Source of the DNA: Tardiphaga robiniae
Lineage (GTDB): Bacteria; Pseudomonadota; Alphaproteobacteria; Rhizobiales; Xanthobacteraceae
Length of the DNA: 64,000 bases
Assembly: GCF_001618955.1 (NCBI RefSeq)
Contig: NZ_LVYV01000045.1
Span: forward strand, 124,001 to 188,000
Reading direction: 5' to 3'
The position numbers and the translations under genes were made by a program. The notes under the pieces are model-generated. The model made no database searches. It was not told the origin of the DNA and saw nothing but the letters and a program-made list of their open reading frames with translations. Positions 1-8,723 of the stretch are shown piece by piece (the first letter of the stretch is position 1; each line of letters starts with the position of its first letter).

Positions 1-282
1 CCGGCCGAAAGCACGCTGACACTGACATTCGTGGTTGGCGTCTATTTCCTCGCCGAGGGCGTCGCGACCATCATGTACGCGCTCCAGCATCGCAAGGAAC
101 TGTCCGAGCGCTGGAGCTGGATGGCCTTCTCCGGCCTGATGGATATCGTGATCGCCTTCATCATCATCTCGGGCCTGCCCGGCACTGCAGCATGGGCCAT
201 CGGCCTGATGGTCGGCATCAATCTCGTGATCGGCGGCGCGTCGCTGATCGGCCTCGCGATGGCCGCGCGCAACAAGGCCTGA
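1..282 (+). CDS. HdeD-like (DUF308) membrane protein, 3' part only
   Basis: The reading frame is open from the first base of the window, so the 5' end lies outside. The visible 93 residues contain about three hydrophobic segments separated by short loops, ending in a small Ala/Asn/Lys tail. The pattern of a GVYFLAEG segment, a charged helix with ERWSW, and an alternating Gly/Ile helix resembles the C-terminal half of HdeD/DUF308 family inner-membrane proteins, which are linked to acid resistance in enterobacteria but have no settled role in alphaproteobacteria. The family call is from sequence feel only; membrane location is clear. A GTG at position 31 is an internal Val codon, not a start. 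Confidence 0.7.
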   Translation, partial: PAESTLTLTFVVGVYFLAEGVATIMYALQHRKELSERWSWMAFSGLMDIVIAFIIISGLPGTAAWAIGLMVGINLVIGGASLIGLAMAARNKA

Positions 283-305
283 TCCGGCCGATAATCTGCA
301 GGGGC

Positions 306-584
306 TCAGCAGCCCTTGCAGATATTCTTGATCATGCGATCAAGTTCGCGATCCTGCGCGTCGATGCGGGACGGATCGTTCTTGCCGGTCTCCGGCGGCA
401 GATCACCCGGGCGCGGCTGGCGATGGCCGACGGGAGCCTCGGGCAGAGCGCCGCCGCTGTTAGTCTGTGTGGTCGGCTGCGAGCGCAGGCCCTTGGGTGG
501 CAGGTTGCGGGACGAATCCTGCGCCAGAGCCAGCGAATGGCCGAGAACGAACAGGCCTGCCGTCATCACGAACAATGTTTTCAT
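306..584 (-). CDS. Small secreted hypothetical protein
   Basis: A 92-residue protein begins at the ATG ending at 584. Its N-terminus is Lys plus a hydrophobic run ending in LALAQ, a clear Sec signal peptide cut near residue 22. The mature part is short, polar and rich in Pro, Arg and Gln, with a C-terminal ICKGC that could carry a disulfide or a ligand. A longer upstream reading in the same frame overlaps epmB and lacks protein character, so the later ATG was chosen. It sits 40 bases downstream of epmB on the same strand and could share its transcript. No family recognised. Confidence 0.65.
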   Translation of the reverse strand: MKTLFVMTAGLFVLGHSLALAQDSSRNLPPKGLRSQPTTQTNSGGALPEAPVGHRQPRPGDLPPETGKNDPSRIDAQDRELDRMIKNICKGC

Positions 585-624
585 TTTTTGTCTCCGACAC
601 CAGGTGGCGCGTGTAAGCCGATCG

Positions 625-1725
625 CTACGGCTTCGGTGGATAGATATGAACGTCGCCGCAGTAATCCACCACACGATAGACCGATTCCGCAGAAGCTTCA
701 CCGTCAGGCTTGAGGCTGATTGAAGAATTCTCGGACAAATATTCGGGACCGATCGGCGCCTTGCCATAACCGCCGGGAATGTCGAGCACATAATCCGGCT
801 GGCACAATCCGGAAACATTGCCTCGAATGGCGCGCATCAAGGCCTGTCCCTCCGCGATGCTGGTACGCAAATGTGCGGTGCCGGGCGCAAGGTCGCCGTG
901 ATGCAGATAATACGGCTTGATGCGGCACTCGACGAAACCGCGCATCAGCGCCGTCAGCGTCGCCGCATCGTCATTGACGCCGCGCAGCAGCACGGACTGG
1001 CTGACCATGGGAATGCCGGCATCCACCATCAGCGCGCACGACGCACGTGCAGCATCCGTCAGCTCGCGCGGATGATTGGCATGCAGGGCCACCCATGTGC
1101 TCGCGCCCGTGACTTTCAATGCAGCCACCATCTCCGCGCTGACGCGGCCGGGATCAGCCACTGGGACCCGCGTGTGCAATCGAATGATCTTCACATGCGC
1201 AACGGCAGCGAGATCCGTCATGATCTCGCTCAATCGTCGCGGCGACAGCATCAGCGGATCGCCGCCGGTGAGGATCACCTCCCAGATCTCGTCATGGCTG
1301 CGGATGTAATCCAGCGCCGCTGCATAAGCCTCGCGCGACAGCGTGGTCTCCTTGCCGGGGCCTACCATCTCGCGGCGGAAGCAGAACCGGCAATACACCG
1401 CACAGACATGCACCAGCTTCAACAGCACGCGGTCGGGATAGCGATGCACGATGCCGTCGATTGGCGCGTGGGCGTGATCACCGATCGGATCGGCGTTCTC
1501 TTCGGGCTGCGCGTTCAGTTCATCCACACTTGGAATGTATTGACGCGCGATCGGATCGTCGGGATCGCTGCTGTCGATCAGTGCAGCAACGGCTGGCGTC
1601 ACCGCGACGGCATAGCGTGCGGCGACTTTCTCCAGATCGGCCAGTGTCGACGCCGGCGCGAGGCCGTTTTCAATGAGCTCAGCGGGTTGCCGCAGGGTCG
1701 TCGCAACTTTCACGTGACGGTTCAT
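625..1725 (-). CDS. epmB: EF-P lysine 2,3-aminomutase (KamA-family radical SAM enzyme)
   Basis: This 366-residue protein is a lysine 2,3-aminomutase-type radical SAM enzyme. It has the CxxxCxxC cluster motif at Cys108, Cys112 and Cys115, and the C-terminal DIPGGYGK segment that supplies the PLP lysine in this family. EpmB isomerises (S)-alpha-lysine to (R)-beta-lysine, which EpmA then attaches to elongation factor P. The ATG at 1725 overlaps the epmA stop as ATGA, which supports this start over an ATG eight codons upstream and indicates translational coupling. Location next to epmA and efp makes an EF-P role much more likely than lysine catabolism. Confidence 0.9.
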   Translation of the reverse strand: MNRHVKVATTLRQPAELIENGLAPASTLADLEKVAARYAVAVTPAVAALIDSSDPDDPIARQYIPSVDELNAQPEENADPIGDHAHAPIDGIVHRYPDRVLLKLVHVCAVYCRFCFRREMVGPGKETTLSREAYAAALDYIRSHDEIWEVILTGGDPLMLSPRRLSEIMTDLAAVAHVKIIRLHTRVPVADPGRVSAEMVAALKVTGASTWVALHANHPRELTDAARASCALMVDAGIPMVSQSVLLRGVNDDAATLTALMRGFVECRIKPYYLHHGDLAPGTAHLRTSIAEGQALMRAIRGNVSGLCQPDYVLDIPGGYGKAPIGPEYLSENSSISLKPDGEASAESVYRVVDYCGDVHIYPPKP

Positions 1726-2774
1726 GACGCACCTGCTGGCGGCGTCCACACCACCTGATCGATCCGCGTCGCGCCGGACGCCAGCAACACCAGCCGGTCG
1801 AAGCCGAGGGCCACGCCGGACGCTGCCGGCATCGCCGCAACGGCTTCCAGAAACTCCTCGTCGAGCGGATAGCGCTCGCCATAGCGACTCTCTTTCTCGT
1901 CCATCGCTTCTGTGAAGCGTCGGCGCTGCTCGTCGACGTCGGTCAACTCGCCAAAGCCGTTGGCAAGTTCGACGCCGCAGGCATAGATCTCGAAGCGTTC
2001 AGCCACCCGCGGATCGCCTTCTTTGGTGCGCGCCAATGCAGCTTCCGGCGATGGGTATTCGAACAGCACAGTCATCCGCCCCTGCCCGAGACGCGGCTCG
2101 ACATGTTCGACCAGGATCTTGCTGAAAATATCCGACCAGGTGTCGTCGTCGCTGATCCGCACCTTACCGGTCGCGGCAGCCGCCAGCGCAGCGCGATTGC
2201 CCTCGGCACCATCGATGCTCGCAAGCAGATCGATGCCAGCAAAGCGCGTGAACGCCGCTGCCACAGTCAACATCTCCGGCGCGGCAAACGGATCGGCAAC
2301 CTGACCGCGAAACGTGAATTGTCTGACGCCCGTCGCCTGCGCCGCGCATGCAATGATCGCCACGCAATCGGCGATCACAGCCTCATAGCGCTCCTCGGCA
2401 CGATACCATTCCAGCATCGTGAATTCAGGCAGGTGCTTGTCGCCGCGCTCCCGGTCGCGGAACACCCGCGCGAATTCGAAGATTTTCGTCTCCCCCGCCG
2501 CCAGCAGCTTCTTGCAGGCGAATTCCGGCGATGTCCGCAGATACCGCGAGAGCCGCTCGCCGTCGCGGTCGATCAATGTCGTCTTTGGCGCGTGCAGATG
2601 GATCTCATTGCCCGGTGAGACCTGCAGGACGCCAGTCTCGACCTCCAGGAACCTCTGAGCCTCGAACCACGTCCGAATACTCTTCGTGATCGCGGCCCGC
2701 GCCAGCAGGAAGCCCCGGCGGTCCTGGTGTCGCGCCGGGCTCCACCAGGGCGACGGACGGTCGGTTCCAGTCAT
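1722..2774 (-). CDS. epmA: EF-P--(R)-beta-lysine ligase (GenX/PoxA)
   Basis: A 350-residue class II aminoacyl-tRNA synthetase-like protein resembling the catalytic core of lysyl-tRNA synthetase without its anticodon-binding domain, the hallmark of EpmA. Motif 2 is visible around FARVFRDRERGDKHLPEFTM and motif 3 as GVALGFDRLVLLASG near the C-terminus. It activates (R)-beta-lysine with ATP and transfers it to the conserved lysine of EF-P. The ATG ending at 2774 was chosen; a further 31 codons upstream are open but unlike the family. Divergent from efp (about 140 bases apart) and overlapping epmB by four bases. Confidence 0.93.
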   Translation of the reverse strand: MTGTDRPSPWWSPARHQDRRGFLLARAAITKSIRTWFEAQRFLEVETGVLQVSPGNEIHLHAPKTTLIDRDGERLSRYLRTSPEFACKKLLAAGETKIFEFARVFRDRERGDKHLPEFTMLEWYRAEERYEAVIADCVAIIACAAQATGVRQFTFRGQVADPFAAPEMLTVAAAFTRFAGIDLLASIDGAEGNRAALAAAATGKVRISDDDTWSDIFSKILVEHVEPRLGQGRMTVLFEYPSPEAALARTKEGDPRVAERFEIYACGVELANGFGELTDVDEQRRRFTEAMDEKESRYGERYPLDEEFLEAVAAMPAASGVALGFDRLVLLASGATRIDQVVWTPPAGAS

Positions 2775-2912
2775 CGGCAAACGGCCCTTTTGGGTTGCAA
2801 AACGCTGGCATCGCCGCGTGAAATCAGTATGTTGCCCCCCGAAACCGCTTCGCTGGCCACGGGACACACACGTCCGGATCGGTCCCGGGCCTGAAATCTA
2901 GGAAATATATCT

Positions 2913-3479
2913 GTGAAAGTCATCGCCAGTTCTATTCGCAAGGGCAACGTCATCGAGCAGGAAGGCAAGCTCTACGTGGTTCTGTCCGCGGAGAACATCC
3001 ACCCCGGCAAGGGAACCCCGGTCAGCCAGATCGAAATGCGCCGAATCAGCGACGGTGTGAAGATCTCGGAGCGCTACAAGACCACTGACCAGGTGGAAAA
3101 GGCGACGATCGAGGACCAAAACTTCAATTACCTCTACAAGGATGCCGACGGCTTCCACTTCATGAACAACGACAATTACGATCAGGTTCAGGTGCAGAAG
3201 GACGTCATCGGCGATGCCGAGCCCTATCTGCAGGAGAACATGACCGTGAAGCTGTCGCTACATGGTCTGGTTCCGGTGGCGATCCAGATGCCGCAGCGTG
3301 CAACGCTCGAAGTGGTCGACACCGAACCGGTGACCAAGGGCCAGACCGCATCGTCGTCCTACAAGCCTGCCATGCTGTCCAACGGCGTCCGCACCAACGT
3401 GCCGCCGCATGTCGGCACCGGCACCCGCATTGTGGTGCTGATCGAGGACGGCTCGTATATCGAGCGCGCCAAGGACTAA
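2913..3479 (+). CDS. efp: Elongation factor P
   Basis: A 188-residue protein with the three beta-barrel layout of EF-P. It binds the ribosome between the P and E sites and relieves stalling at consecutive prolines. The tip loop reads HPGKGTP, placing the modifiable lysine at residue 33, which matches the lysine (not arginine) type modified by EpmA and EpmB encoded next door. The C-terminus has the usual [13 protein letters not shown] barrel strand. Start is a GTG; the N-terminal [12 protein letters not shown] is typical for the family, and no better ATG exists. A strong terminator follows at 3519-3559. Confidence 0.97.
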   Translation: MKVIASSIRKGNVIEQEGKLYVVLSAENIHPGKGTPVSQIEMRRISDGVKISERYKTTDQVEKATIEDQNFNYLYKDADGFHFMNNDNYDQVQVQKDVIGDAEPYLQENMTVKLSLHGLVPVAIQMPQRATLEVVDTEPVTKGQTASSSYKPAMLSNGVRTNVPPHVGTGTRIVVLIEDGSYIERAKD

Positions 3480-3518
3480 AGGATCCCGGCTATCGCAAGA
3501 TTGCCGCTAGTTTTTCGC

Positions 3519-3559
3519 AAGACCGCCGGAAGCCCGAAAATGGCTTTCGGCGGTCTTTT
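3519..3559 (+). terminator. Intrinsic terminator of efp
   Basis: Sixteen-base arms (3519-3534 and 3542-3557) pair with one mismatch around a seven-base loop. The right arm ends in CTTTT, giving a short U tract. It lies 40 bases after the efp stop. Confidence 0.85.
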
Positions 3560-3646
3560 CATGTGAGGCTTCAGTATCTTGGCCGCCTTGTCGTAGCGCG
3601 ACGCATTGCCCCTGCCGCGGCGCAAGTCATGCGGCTACAATGGGGC

Positions 3647-4876
3647 ATGACCACGCGCGATTCCCTGATCGACCGACGCCGCCTGCTCCGCTCCGGCCTG
3701 GGTGCCGGCGCGCTGTTGGCGCTGCCCGGGACGGCCTTTGCGGCGCCCGCGGGCTTCGACGCGTGGCGCGACGGCTTTCGTGCAAAGGCAACTGCCAAAG
3801 GCGTCTCCGACGCGACCTATTCGCGCGTGATGGGCCGTATCGAGCCGGACATGTCCGTGTTCACCAAGATGCAGAAGCAGCCGGAATTTCACGAGCAGCT
3901 CTGGCAATACATCAACCGCCGCGCCTCTGACTGGCGCATCGCCGCCGGCAAGGACGCGCTGCGCAAGAACGAAGCCGTGTTCGACCGTATCGAGCGCGAC
4001 TTCGGCGTCGAGCGCGGCACGCTGCTGGCGCTATGGGGCGTTGAGTCCGCCTATGGCGATCCGATCGTGCAGCAGAACCACATGCGTCCGGTGTTTCCAT
4101 CGCTCGCGGCGCTCGCCTGGAACGAGCCGCGCCGCCGCGCCTATTGGGAAACCGAACTGATCAATGCGCTGAAGATCGTCGACAAGGGCTGGGGCACGCC
4201 CGACGAGATGCGCGGCTCATGGGCCGGCGCGATGGGGCATACGCAATGGATGCCTGAGGTGTGGCTCAATGTCGGCATCGACTATGACCGCGACGGCCGC
4301 GTCTCGCCGTTCGGCAAGCCCGACGATGCACTCGGCTCCAGCGCACGCTTCCTCGTCAATCGCGGCAAATATCCACGCGGCGAACATTGGGGCTACGAGG
4401 TCCGCGCCAACGGCGCCGGCTCATCGGATAGCAATCGCAGTTTTGCAGCTTGGTCCGCAGCCGGCGTGACCCGCGCCGACGGCCAGCCGTTCCCGCAGCC
4501 GAATGCCAATGCCAAGCTCTGGGTGCCTGTGCAGGGCGGTCCGGCCTTCCTGCTCGGCCAGGGCTTCTACGCCGTGCGCAGCTATAACCCGTCGATGAAT
4601 TATGCGCTCGCGATCTGCCATCTCGGCGATCGCATTCTCGGCGCGCCGCCTTTCATCCAGCCATTCCCCGGCTCGGAACGGGCGCTCACACTCGCCGAAG
4701 TGCAGGAAGTACAAACTCGCCTCACCCGCGCCGGCTTCGACACCGGCGGCACGGATGGACGCGTCGGCAACGACACGATGAAAGCGGTGAAGGACTATCA
4801 AACGAAGATGGGTCTGCTTCCGGCGGATGGCTATGGCGGGCTGAAGGTGCTCGCGCGGTTGCGGCAAGGCGGCTGA
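3647..4876 (+). CDS. Lytic murein transglycosylase (MltB family) with peptidoglycan-binding domain
   Basis: A 409-residue exported enzyme that cleaves the MurNAc-GlcNAc bond of peptidoglycan, forming 1,6-anhydroMurNAc ends. The N-terminus carries RRRLLRSG followed by a hydrophobic stretch and AFAAPAG, a probable Tat signal. The SLT/MltB domain (about 40-330) has the catalytic glutamate in WGVESAYGDP (Glu133) and the MGHTQWMP segment. A C-terminal PG_binding_1 domain (about 345-405) has the VQTRLTRAGFDTGGTDG pattern. The ATG at 3647 was taken because it begins directly before the signal; ATGs at 3563-3629 are possible but would bury it. anmK, a recycler of the anhydro product, lies at 54.4 kb. 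Confidence 0.9.
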   Translation: MTTRDSLIDRRRLLRSGLGAGALLALPGTAFAAPAGFDAWRDGFRAKATAKGVSDATYSRVMGRIEPDMSVFTKMQKQPEFHEQLWQYINRRASDWRIAAGKDALRKNEAVFDRIERDFGVERGTLLALWGVESAYGDPIVQQNHMRPVFPSLAALAWNEPRRRAYWETELINALKIVDKGWGTPDEMRGSWAGAMGHTQWMPEVWLNVGIDYDRDGRVSPFGKPDDALGSSARFLVNRGKYPRGEHWGYEVRANGAGSSDSNRSFAAWSAAGVTRADGQPFPQPNANAKLWVPVQGGPAFLLGQGFYAVRSYNPSMNYALAICHLGDRILGAPPFIQPFPGSERALTLAEVQEVQTRLTRAGFDTGGTDGRVGNDTMKAVKDYQTKMGLLPADGYGGLKVLARLRQGG

Positions 4877-4885
4877 GCCGTTCCG

Positions 4886-6274
4886 TCAAATGCCCGCCAT
4901 CCGCTGCGGATCGACGTAACGATCATAGTCTTCACCCGAGAGCAGTCCCAGTGCGATCGCGGCTTCGCGCGGTGTGATGCCTTCATCCAAAGCTCTGGCT
5001 GTGATGAGCGCGACCTTGTCATAGCCGATCACCGGATTGAGGGCTGTCGCGAGCAGCGGTGCATTGGCGACATTCGCAGCGAGCTGTCGCCGATCGACGT
5101 CGAGATCGCGGATCAATCGGGACGTAAAGACATCGATGCCGTCGGCGAGGATGCGGATCGACTGCAAGACGTTGTAGATGATCACCGGCTTGGCAACGTT
5201 GAGCTCGAAATTGCCGGACGCGCTCGCCGCGGTGACGACAGCATTGTTGCCGGTCACCTGAAAGCAGACCTGCGCGAGCATTTCGGCAATCGTCGGGTTG
5301 CGCTTGCCGGGCATGATCGACGACGTCAGCCCGTCATGCGGGATGACGAGCTCGCCGAGTCCGCAGCGCGGACCCGAGCCGAGGAAGCGCACGTCGTTCG
5401 CGATTTTTAGAAGCGTGACGGCAAGGCCGTTCAGCGCGCCGGACACTTCGACAAGCGAGTCATGTGCGCCGATGCCTTCGAACTTGCTCGGGTTCGGGAC
5501 GAACGCAACGCCGGTCAGTGCGTTCAGGTGCCCGCAAAAGGCGCTGTCGAATCCCGCGGGTGCGTTGAGCCCTGAGCCGACGGCTGTGCCGCCCTGCGGC
5601 AGCATCAGCAGGCGCGGGAACACGGCTTCGATGCGGTCGAGCGCATGGCCGATCTGACGGGCGAACGCATCGAACGCCTGCCCCATTGTCATCGGCACGG
5701 CATCCATCAGATGCGTGCGTCCGATCTTCACGACGTCGGAGAACGCGTCCGCCTTGGCGCGGAGATCGTCGCGCAGCGTCTGCAAGGCCGGGAGCAAACG
5801 CCTGCGCAACTCCAGCGCCGTTGCCACATGCATTACGGTCGGAAAGCTGTCGTTCGATGACTGCGAACAATTGACGTGATCGTTGGGATGAACGGGTGAT
5901 TTGGTCCCGAGCGGCTGACCCAGCAATTCATTGGCGCGGTTCGCGATCACCTCATTGGCGTTCATGTTGGTCTGGGTGCCGGAGCCGGTCTGCCAGATCG
6001 GCAACGGGAAATGATCGTCGAAACGGCCCTGATGAAGTTCGAGTGCCGCTGTTTCGATCGGCGCCGCGATCTCCGGCGCGATCGTCCCGAGTTGCAGATT
6101 GGCGCGAACGGCCGCGATCTTCTGCAGGGCGAATGCACGGATCAGCGCAACCGGGAAACGCTCATCGCTGACCTGAAAGACCTCAAGCGCGCGTTGGGTC
6201 TGTGCACCCCAATAGCGATCCTGCGGCACCGCGATAGTGCCGAAGGCGTCGTGATCGGTGCGAACGTTACTCAC
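4886..6274 (-). CDS. fumC: Class II fumarate hydratase-like enzyme (FumC family), divergent active-site loop
   Basis: A 462-residue member of the fumarase/aspartase superfamily. FumC-like blocks are TGSGTQTNMNANEVIANRA near 96-114, HPNDHVN at 129-135 (the second dicarboxylate site of FumC), and SSIMPGK at 318-324. The loop before the catalytic serines reads IPHDGLTSS rather than the usual LPENEPGSS, and KRNP replaces KVNP; KIGRTHLMDAVP differs from the usual THLQDATP. It probably hydrates fumarate to malate, but a substituted fumarate is possible. It is last in a row with the receptor gene (nine-base gap) and the lyase gene, so it looks like a pathway enzyme, not the housekeeping fumarase. 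Confidence 0.85.
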   Translation of the reverse strand: MSNVRTDHDAFGTIAVPQDRYWGAQTQRALEVFQVSDERFPVALIRAFALQKIAAVRANLQLGTIAPEIAAPIETAALELHQGRFDDHFPLPIWQTGSGTQTNMNANEVIANRANELLGQPLGTKSPVHPNDHVNCSQSSNDSFPTVMHVATALELRRRLLPALQTLRDDLRAKADAFSDVVKIGRTHLMDAVPMTMGQAFDAFARQIGHALDRIEAVFPRLLMLPQGGTAVGSGLNAPAGFDSAFCGHLNALTGVAFVPNPSKFEGIGAHDSLVEVSGALNGLAVTLLKIANDVRFLGSGPRCGLGELVIPHDGLTSSIMPGKRNPTIAEMLAQVCFQVTGNNAVVTAASASGNFELNVAKPVIIYNVLQSIRILADGIDVFTSRLIRDLDVDRRQLAANVANAPLLATALNPVIGYDKVALITARALDEGITPREAAIALGLLSGEDYDRYVDPQRMAGI

Positions 6275-6283
6275 GAATCTCGC

Positions 6284-7264
6284 TCACTGCGCGCCGACAA
6301 CGCCCGCCGCCTTAATGATCGGCGTCCACTTGTCGATCTCGGATTTCAGATGCGCGGCCAGCGCATCGGGCGTCGCCCGTTCCGGCGCCACCGGCTGCAC
6401 GCCGAGGCCGGCAAGCCGGCTCTTCACGGTCTCGTCCTTCAGCGCCACGTTCAGCGCGGCAACGAGTTTGTCGATGATCGGCTTGGGCGTGCCCTTGGGC
6501 GCGAACAGGCCGTACCAGACGGTGTAGGTAAACCCCGGCAAGCCGGCTTCGGCTGTCGTGGGCAGTTTTGGCAGCGCCGGCGCCTTCTCGGTGCTGGTGA
6601 CGGCGTAGCCCTTGATCGTGCCACCGTCGACATTGCCGACCACGTTGACGATCTGGTCGCACATGACGTCGACCTGCCCGCTCATCATGTCGTTCATCGC
6701 CGGACCAGCGCCGCGATAGGCGATCTGGGTCGGCTGCGTACCGGTCGCTGCATTGAGCAGCAGGCCGCACAGATGCGAGGCCGATCCGATGCCGGCATGC
6801 GCATAGTTCACTTTCTCCTTGTTCGTCTTCATCCAGGCGATCAGCTCGGCGAGATTGGCTGCCGGGAGATCCTTGCGTGCCACGAACACTGATGGCAGAT
6901 CGACAGCGAGACCGATCGGCTCGTAGTCCTTGATCGGATCGTATTTGAGCTTGGGATACAGCGCCGGATTGGTCGCGTGGCTGATATGGATCAGCAGCAG
7001 ATTGTAGCCATCCGGCGGCGAGGCAGCGACCTTGGCGCTGCCGATCGAGCCGCCGGCACCCGTCGTGTTCTCGACGATGACCTGCTGCTTCAGCGGGCCG
7101 CTCATGCCCTGGGCCAGCAGCCGCGCGATGGTATCGCCGGGGCCGCCTGCCGAATAGGGCATGTTCATGGTGATGGTGCGTGTCGGAAAGTCCTGGGCCG
7201 AGGCCGGAACGGCAAGGAGCGCACCGGCGAGCACGAATGCGGTCGTCAAAATGTTCTTCATCAT
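6284..7264 (-). CDS. Tripartite tricarboxylate-type periplasmic receptor (TctC/Bug family)
   Basis: A 326-residue periplasmic binding protein. The N-terminus is a Sec signal peptide ending in VPASAQ (about residues 1-24), followed by DFPTRTITMNMPYSAGGPGD, the typical opening of Bug receptors, and the RYDPIKDYEPI-like segment further on. Bug proteins bind carboxylates and hand them to TctAB membrane subunits, which are not encoded here, as is common for orphan Bug genes. The ATG at 7264 has a GGGGAGG ribosome site seven bases upstream. It lies 29 bases after the lyase gene and 9 before the FumC-like gene, so all three are probably co-transcribed. Confidence 0.92.
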   Translation of the reverse strand: MMKNILTTAFVLAGALLAVPASAQDFPTRTITMNMPYSAGGPGDTIARLLAQGMSGPLKQQVIVENTTGAGGSIGSAKVAASPPDGYNLLLIHISHATNPALYPKLKYDPIKDYEPIGLAVDLPSVFVARKDLPAANLAELIAWMKTNKEKVNYAHAGIGSASHLCGLLLNAATGTQPTQIAYRGAGPAMNDMMSGQVDVMCDQIVNVVGNVDGGTIKGYAVTSTEKAPALPKLPTTAEAGLPGFTYTVWYGLFAPKGTPKPIIDKLVAALNVALKDETVKSRLAGLGVQPVAPERATPDALAAHLKSEIDKWTPIIKAAGVVGAQ

Positions 7265-7293
7265 CGAAATCCTCCCCTGTTGTGTCTGTTGTC

Positions 7294-8643
7294 TCAGCGT
7301 CCGCTCATGCTCAGCACGCGATCCACCATCGGACCGCACAGGCCGAGATAGTTGGCCGGGTCGCAGTGACGACGGATGGCTTCCTTGCCGCCAAGCGCTT
7401 CGGTGATTTCCGGGACCTCGGCGAGGATATCCGCGAGCTGTCCGCCGCCTTCGATCGCCTTGCGGCAGGCGTCGTAGACAACGTCATGCGCATGCTGGCG
7501 TCCGAGTTGCGGCGCGGCGGCCATCATCACCGCTTCGGCGACGATAAGGCCGTGGGTGAGATCGAGATTTTCCAGCATCCGCTTCTCGTGCACAACAAGA
7601 CCGGCGAGCATGAATTTGGCATTGGCCAGCGACGACGCCGTGAGCAGGAAACTCTCAGGCAACGACACCCATTCGAGATGCCACGGGCCGGTGGCGCGTT
7701 CGAAGTCGTGGATCATGCCGTCCAGCATGGCGGCCACGTGCTGGCGTACAGACTTGGCGGCGGCCAGCATCAATTCACTCGAGATCGGATTGCGCTTCTG
7801 CGGCATCGTCGAGGATGCACCGCGGCCAGGCACGAAAGGTTCGGAGACCTCGCCGAATTCGGTGGCCGACAGCATCATGACATCGGTGGCGATCTTGCCG
7901 AGGGTGCCGGTGATCAGGCCGAGCAGCGTGACCGCTTCGGCGATACCGTCGCGGGCGACATGCCAGGTGATCGAGGGCTGATGCAGGCCGAGCTCCTCAC
8001 AGAACAGCCTCTGCATCTCCAGCCCGCCCTCGCCCACAGATGCGAGCGTGCCCGCGGCACCGGAGAACTCGCCGAACAGGATGCGCGGCAGTGCCTGATC
8101 GACGCGTTCGATGTGGCGATCGATGGAAGACAGCCAGACGGCGGCCTTGTAGCCGAAGGTGACCGGCAGCGCCTGCTGCAGATGGGTGCGCCCCGCCATC
8201 GGCGTGTCGCGATATTTGCGCGCCATCGCGACCAAGATGTCGCGGACCTCGCGCAGATCGCGTGCAACGATCTGCAGGGCCGCGCGGATCTGCAGGACGT
8301 TGGCGGTGTCCATGATGTCCTGGGTGGTCGCGCCCCAGTGGACGTAGCGGCCCGCCTCTCCGGCGGCCTCAGACAGTTGATGGACGAGCGGCAGGATCGG
8401 GTAGCCGACGATTTCGGTTTCGTGGCGGAGCTTGTCGAAATCGATCTTGATGGACTTGGCGGCAGCCTCGATGGTTTCTGCAGCGTTCTTCGGCACGACA
8501 CCGAGACGGGCCTGGGCGCGGGCCAGCGCGACTTCGGCCTCGATGTAGCGGCCGACCAGGGCTTCGTCGGTGAAGACCGCCCGCATTTCCGCGGTGCCAA
8601 ACATGTCGCGAAACAGCACTGAGTCGAAAACCGTGCTCCCCAT
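7294..8643 (-). CDS. Adenylosuccinate lyase/CMLE-family lyase (PurB/PcaB-like)
   Basis: A 449-residue enzyme of the argininosuccinase/fumarase superfamily. Visible motifs are GATTQDIMDTA near 104-114, GRTHLQQALP (His154), the superfamily signature ASSTMPQKRNP at 276-286, and ERATGPWHLEW, which is common in 3-carboxy-cis,cis-muconate cycloisomerases. Length also fits PcaB. There are no other protocatechuate genes here, and family members elsewhere eliminate fumarate from substituted succinates, so the substrate cannot be named. First gene of the lyase-receptor-FumC-like operon; the ATG at 8643 lies just after two operator-like palindromes. Longer in-frame extension upstream overlaps the regulator gene and is not real. 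Confidence 0.85.
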   Translation of the reverse strand: MGSTVFDSVLFRDMFGTAEMRAVFTDEALVGRYIEAEVALARAQARLGVVPKNAAETIEAAAKSIKIDFDKLRHETEIVGYPILPLVHQLSEAAGEAGRYVHWGATTQDIMDTANVLQIRAALQIVARDLREVRDILVAMARKYRDTPMAGRTHLQQALPVTFGYKAAVWLSSIDRHIERVDQALPRILFGEFSGAAGTLASVGEGGLEMQRLFCEELGLHQPSITWHVARDGIAEAVTLLGLITGTLGKIATDVMMLSATEFGEVSEPFVPGRGASSTMPQKRNPISSELMLAAAKSVRQHVAAMLDGMIHDFERATGPWHLEWVSLPESFLLTASSLANAKFMLAGLVVHEKRMLENLDLTHGLIVAEAVMMAAAPQLGRQHAHDVVYDACRKAIEGGGQLADILAEVPEITEALGGKEAIRRHCDPANYLGLCGPMVDRVLSMSGR

Positions 8644-8658
8644 AACGCTTCCTCTTAT

Positions 8659-8690
8659 TATGTTCGTACATATTAAATTGTCCGAACATA
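8659..8690. promoter_or_regulatory. Paired GntR-type operator between regulator and lyase operon
   Basis: Two short palindromes lie in the divergent intergenic region: TGTTCGTACA (8661-8670) and TGTCCGAACA (8680-8689), with centres 19 bases apart. They are also inverted copies of one another within TATGTTCG...CGAACATA (8659-8666 and 8683-8690). A repeated TGT-N4-ACA operator next to a GntR gene is the expected autoregulatory arrangement. Confidence 0.6.
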
Positions 8691-8723
8691 AACTGTGTGT
8701 CAACCTCCTTCCTTGACGAATTG

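Noticed and set aside
7180-8622. 480-codon open frame antisense to the lyase gene
   Set aside because: High-GC codon bias of the lyase gene leaves the opposite strand open; the peptide is His/Arg/Gly-rich without domains or a ribosome site.
7294-8643. Calling the lyase a true protocatechuate-pathway PcaB
   Set aside because: No other pca gene is nearby and the operon contents differ; the family alone does not settle the substrate.
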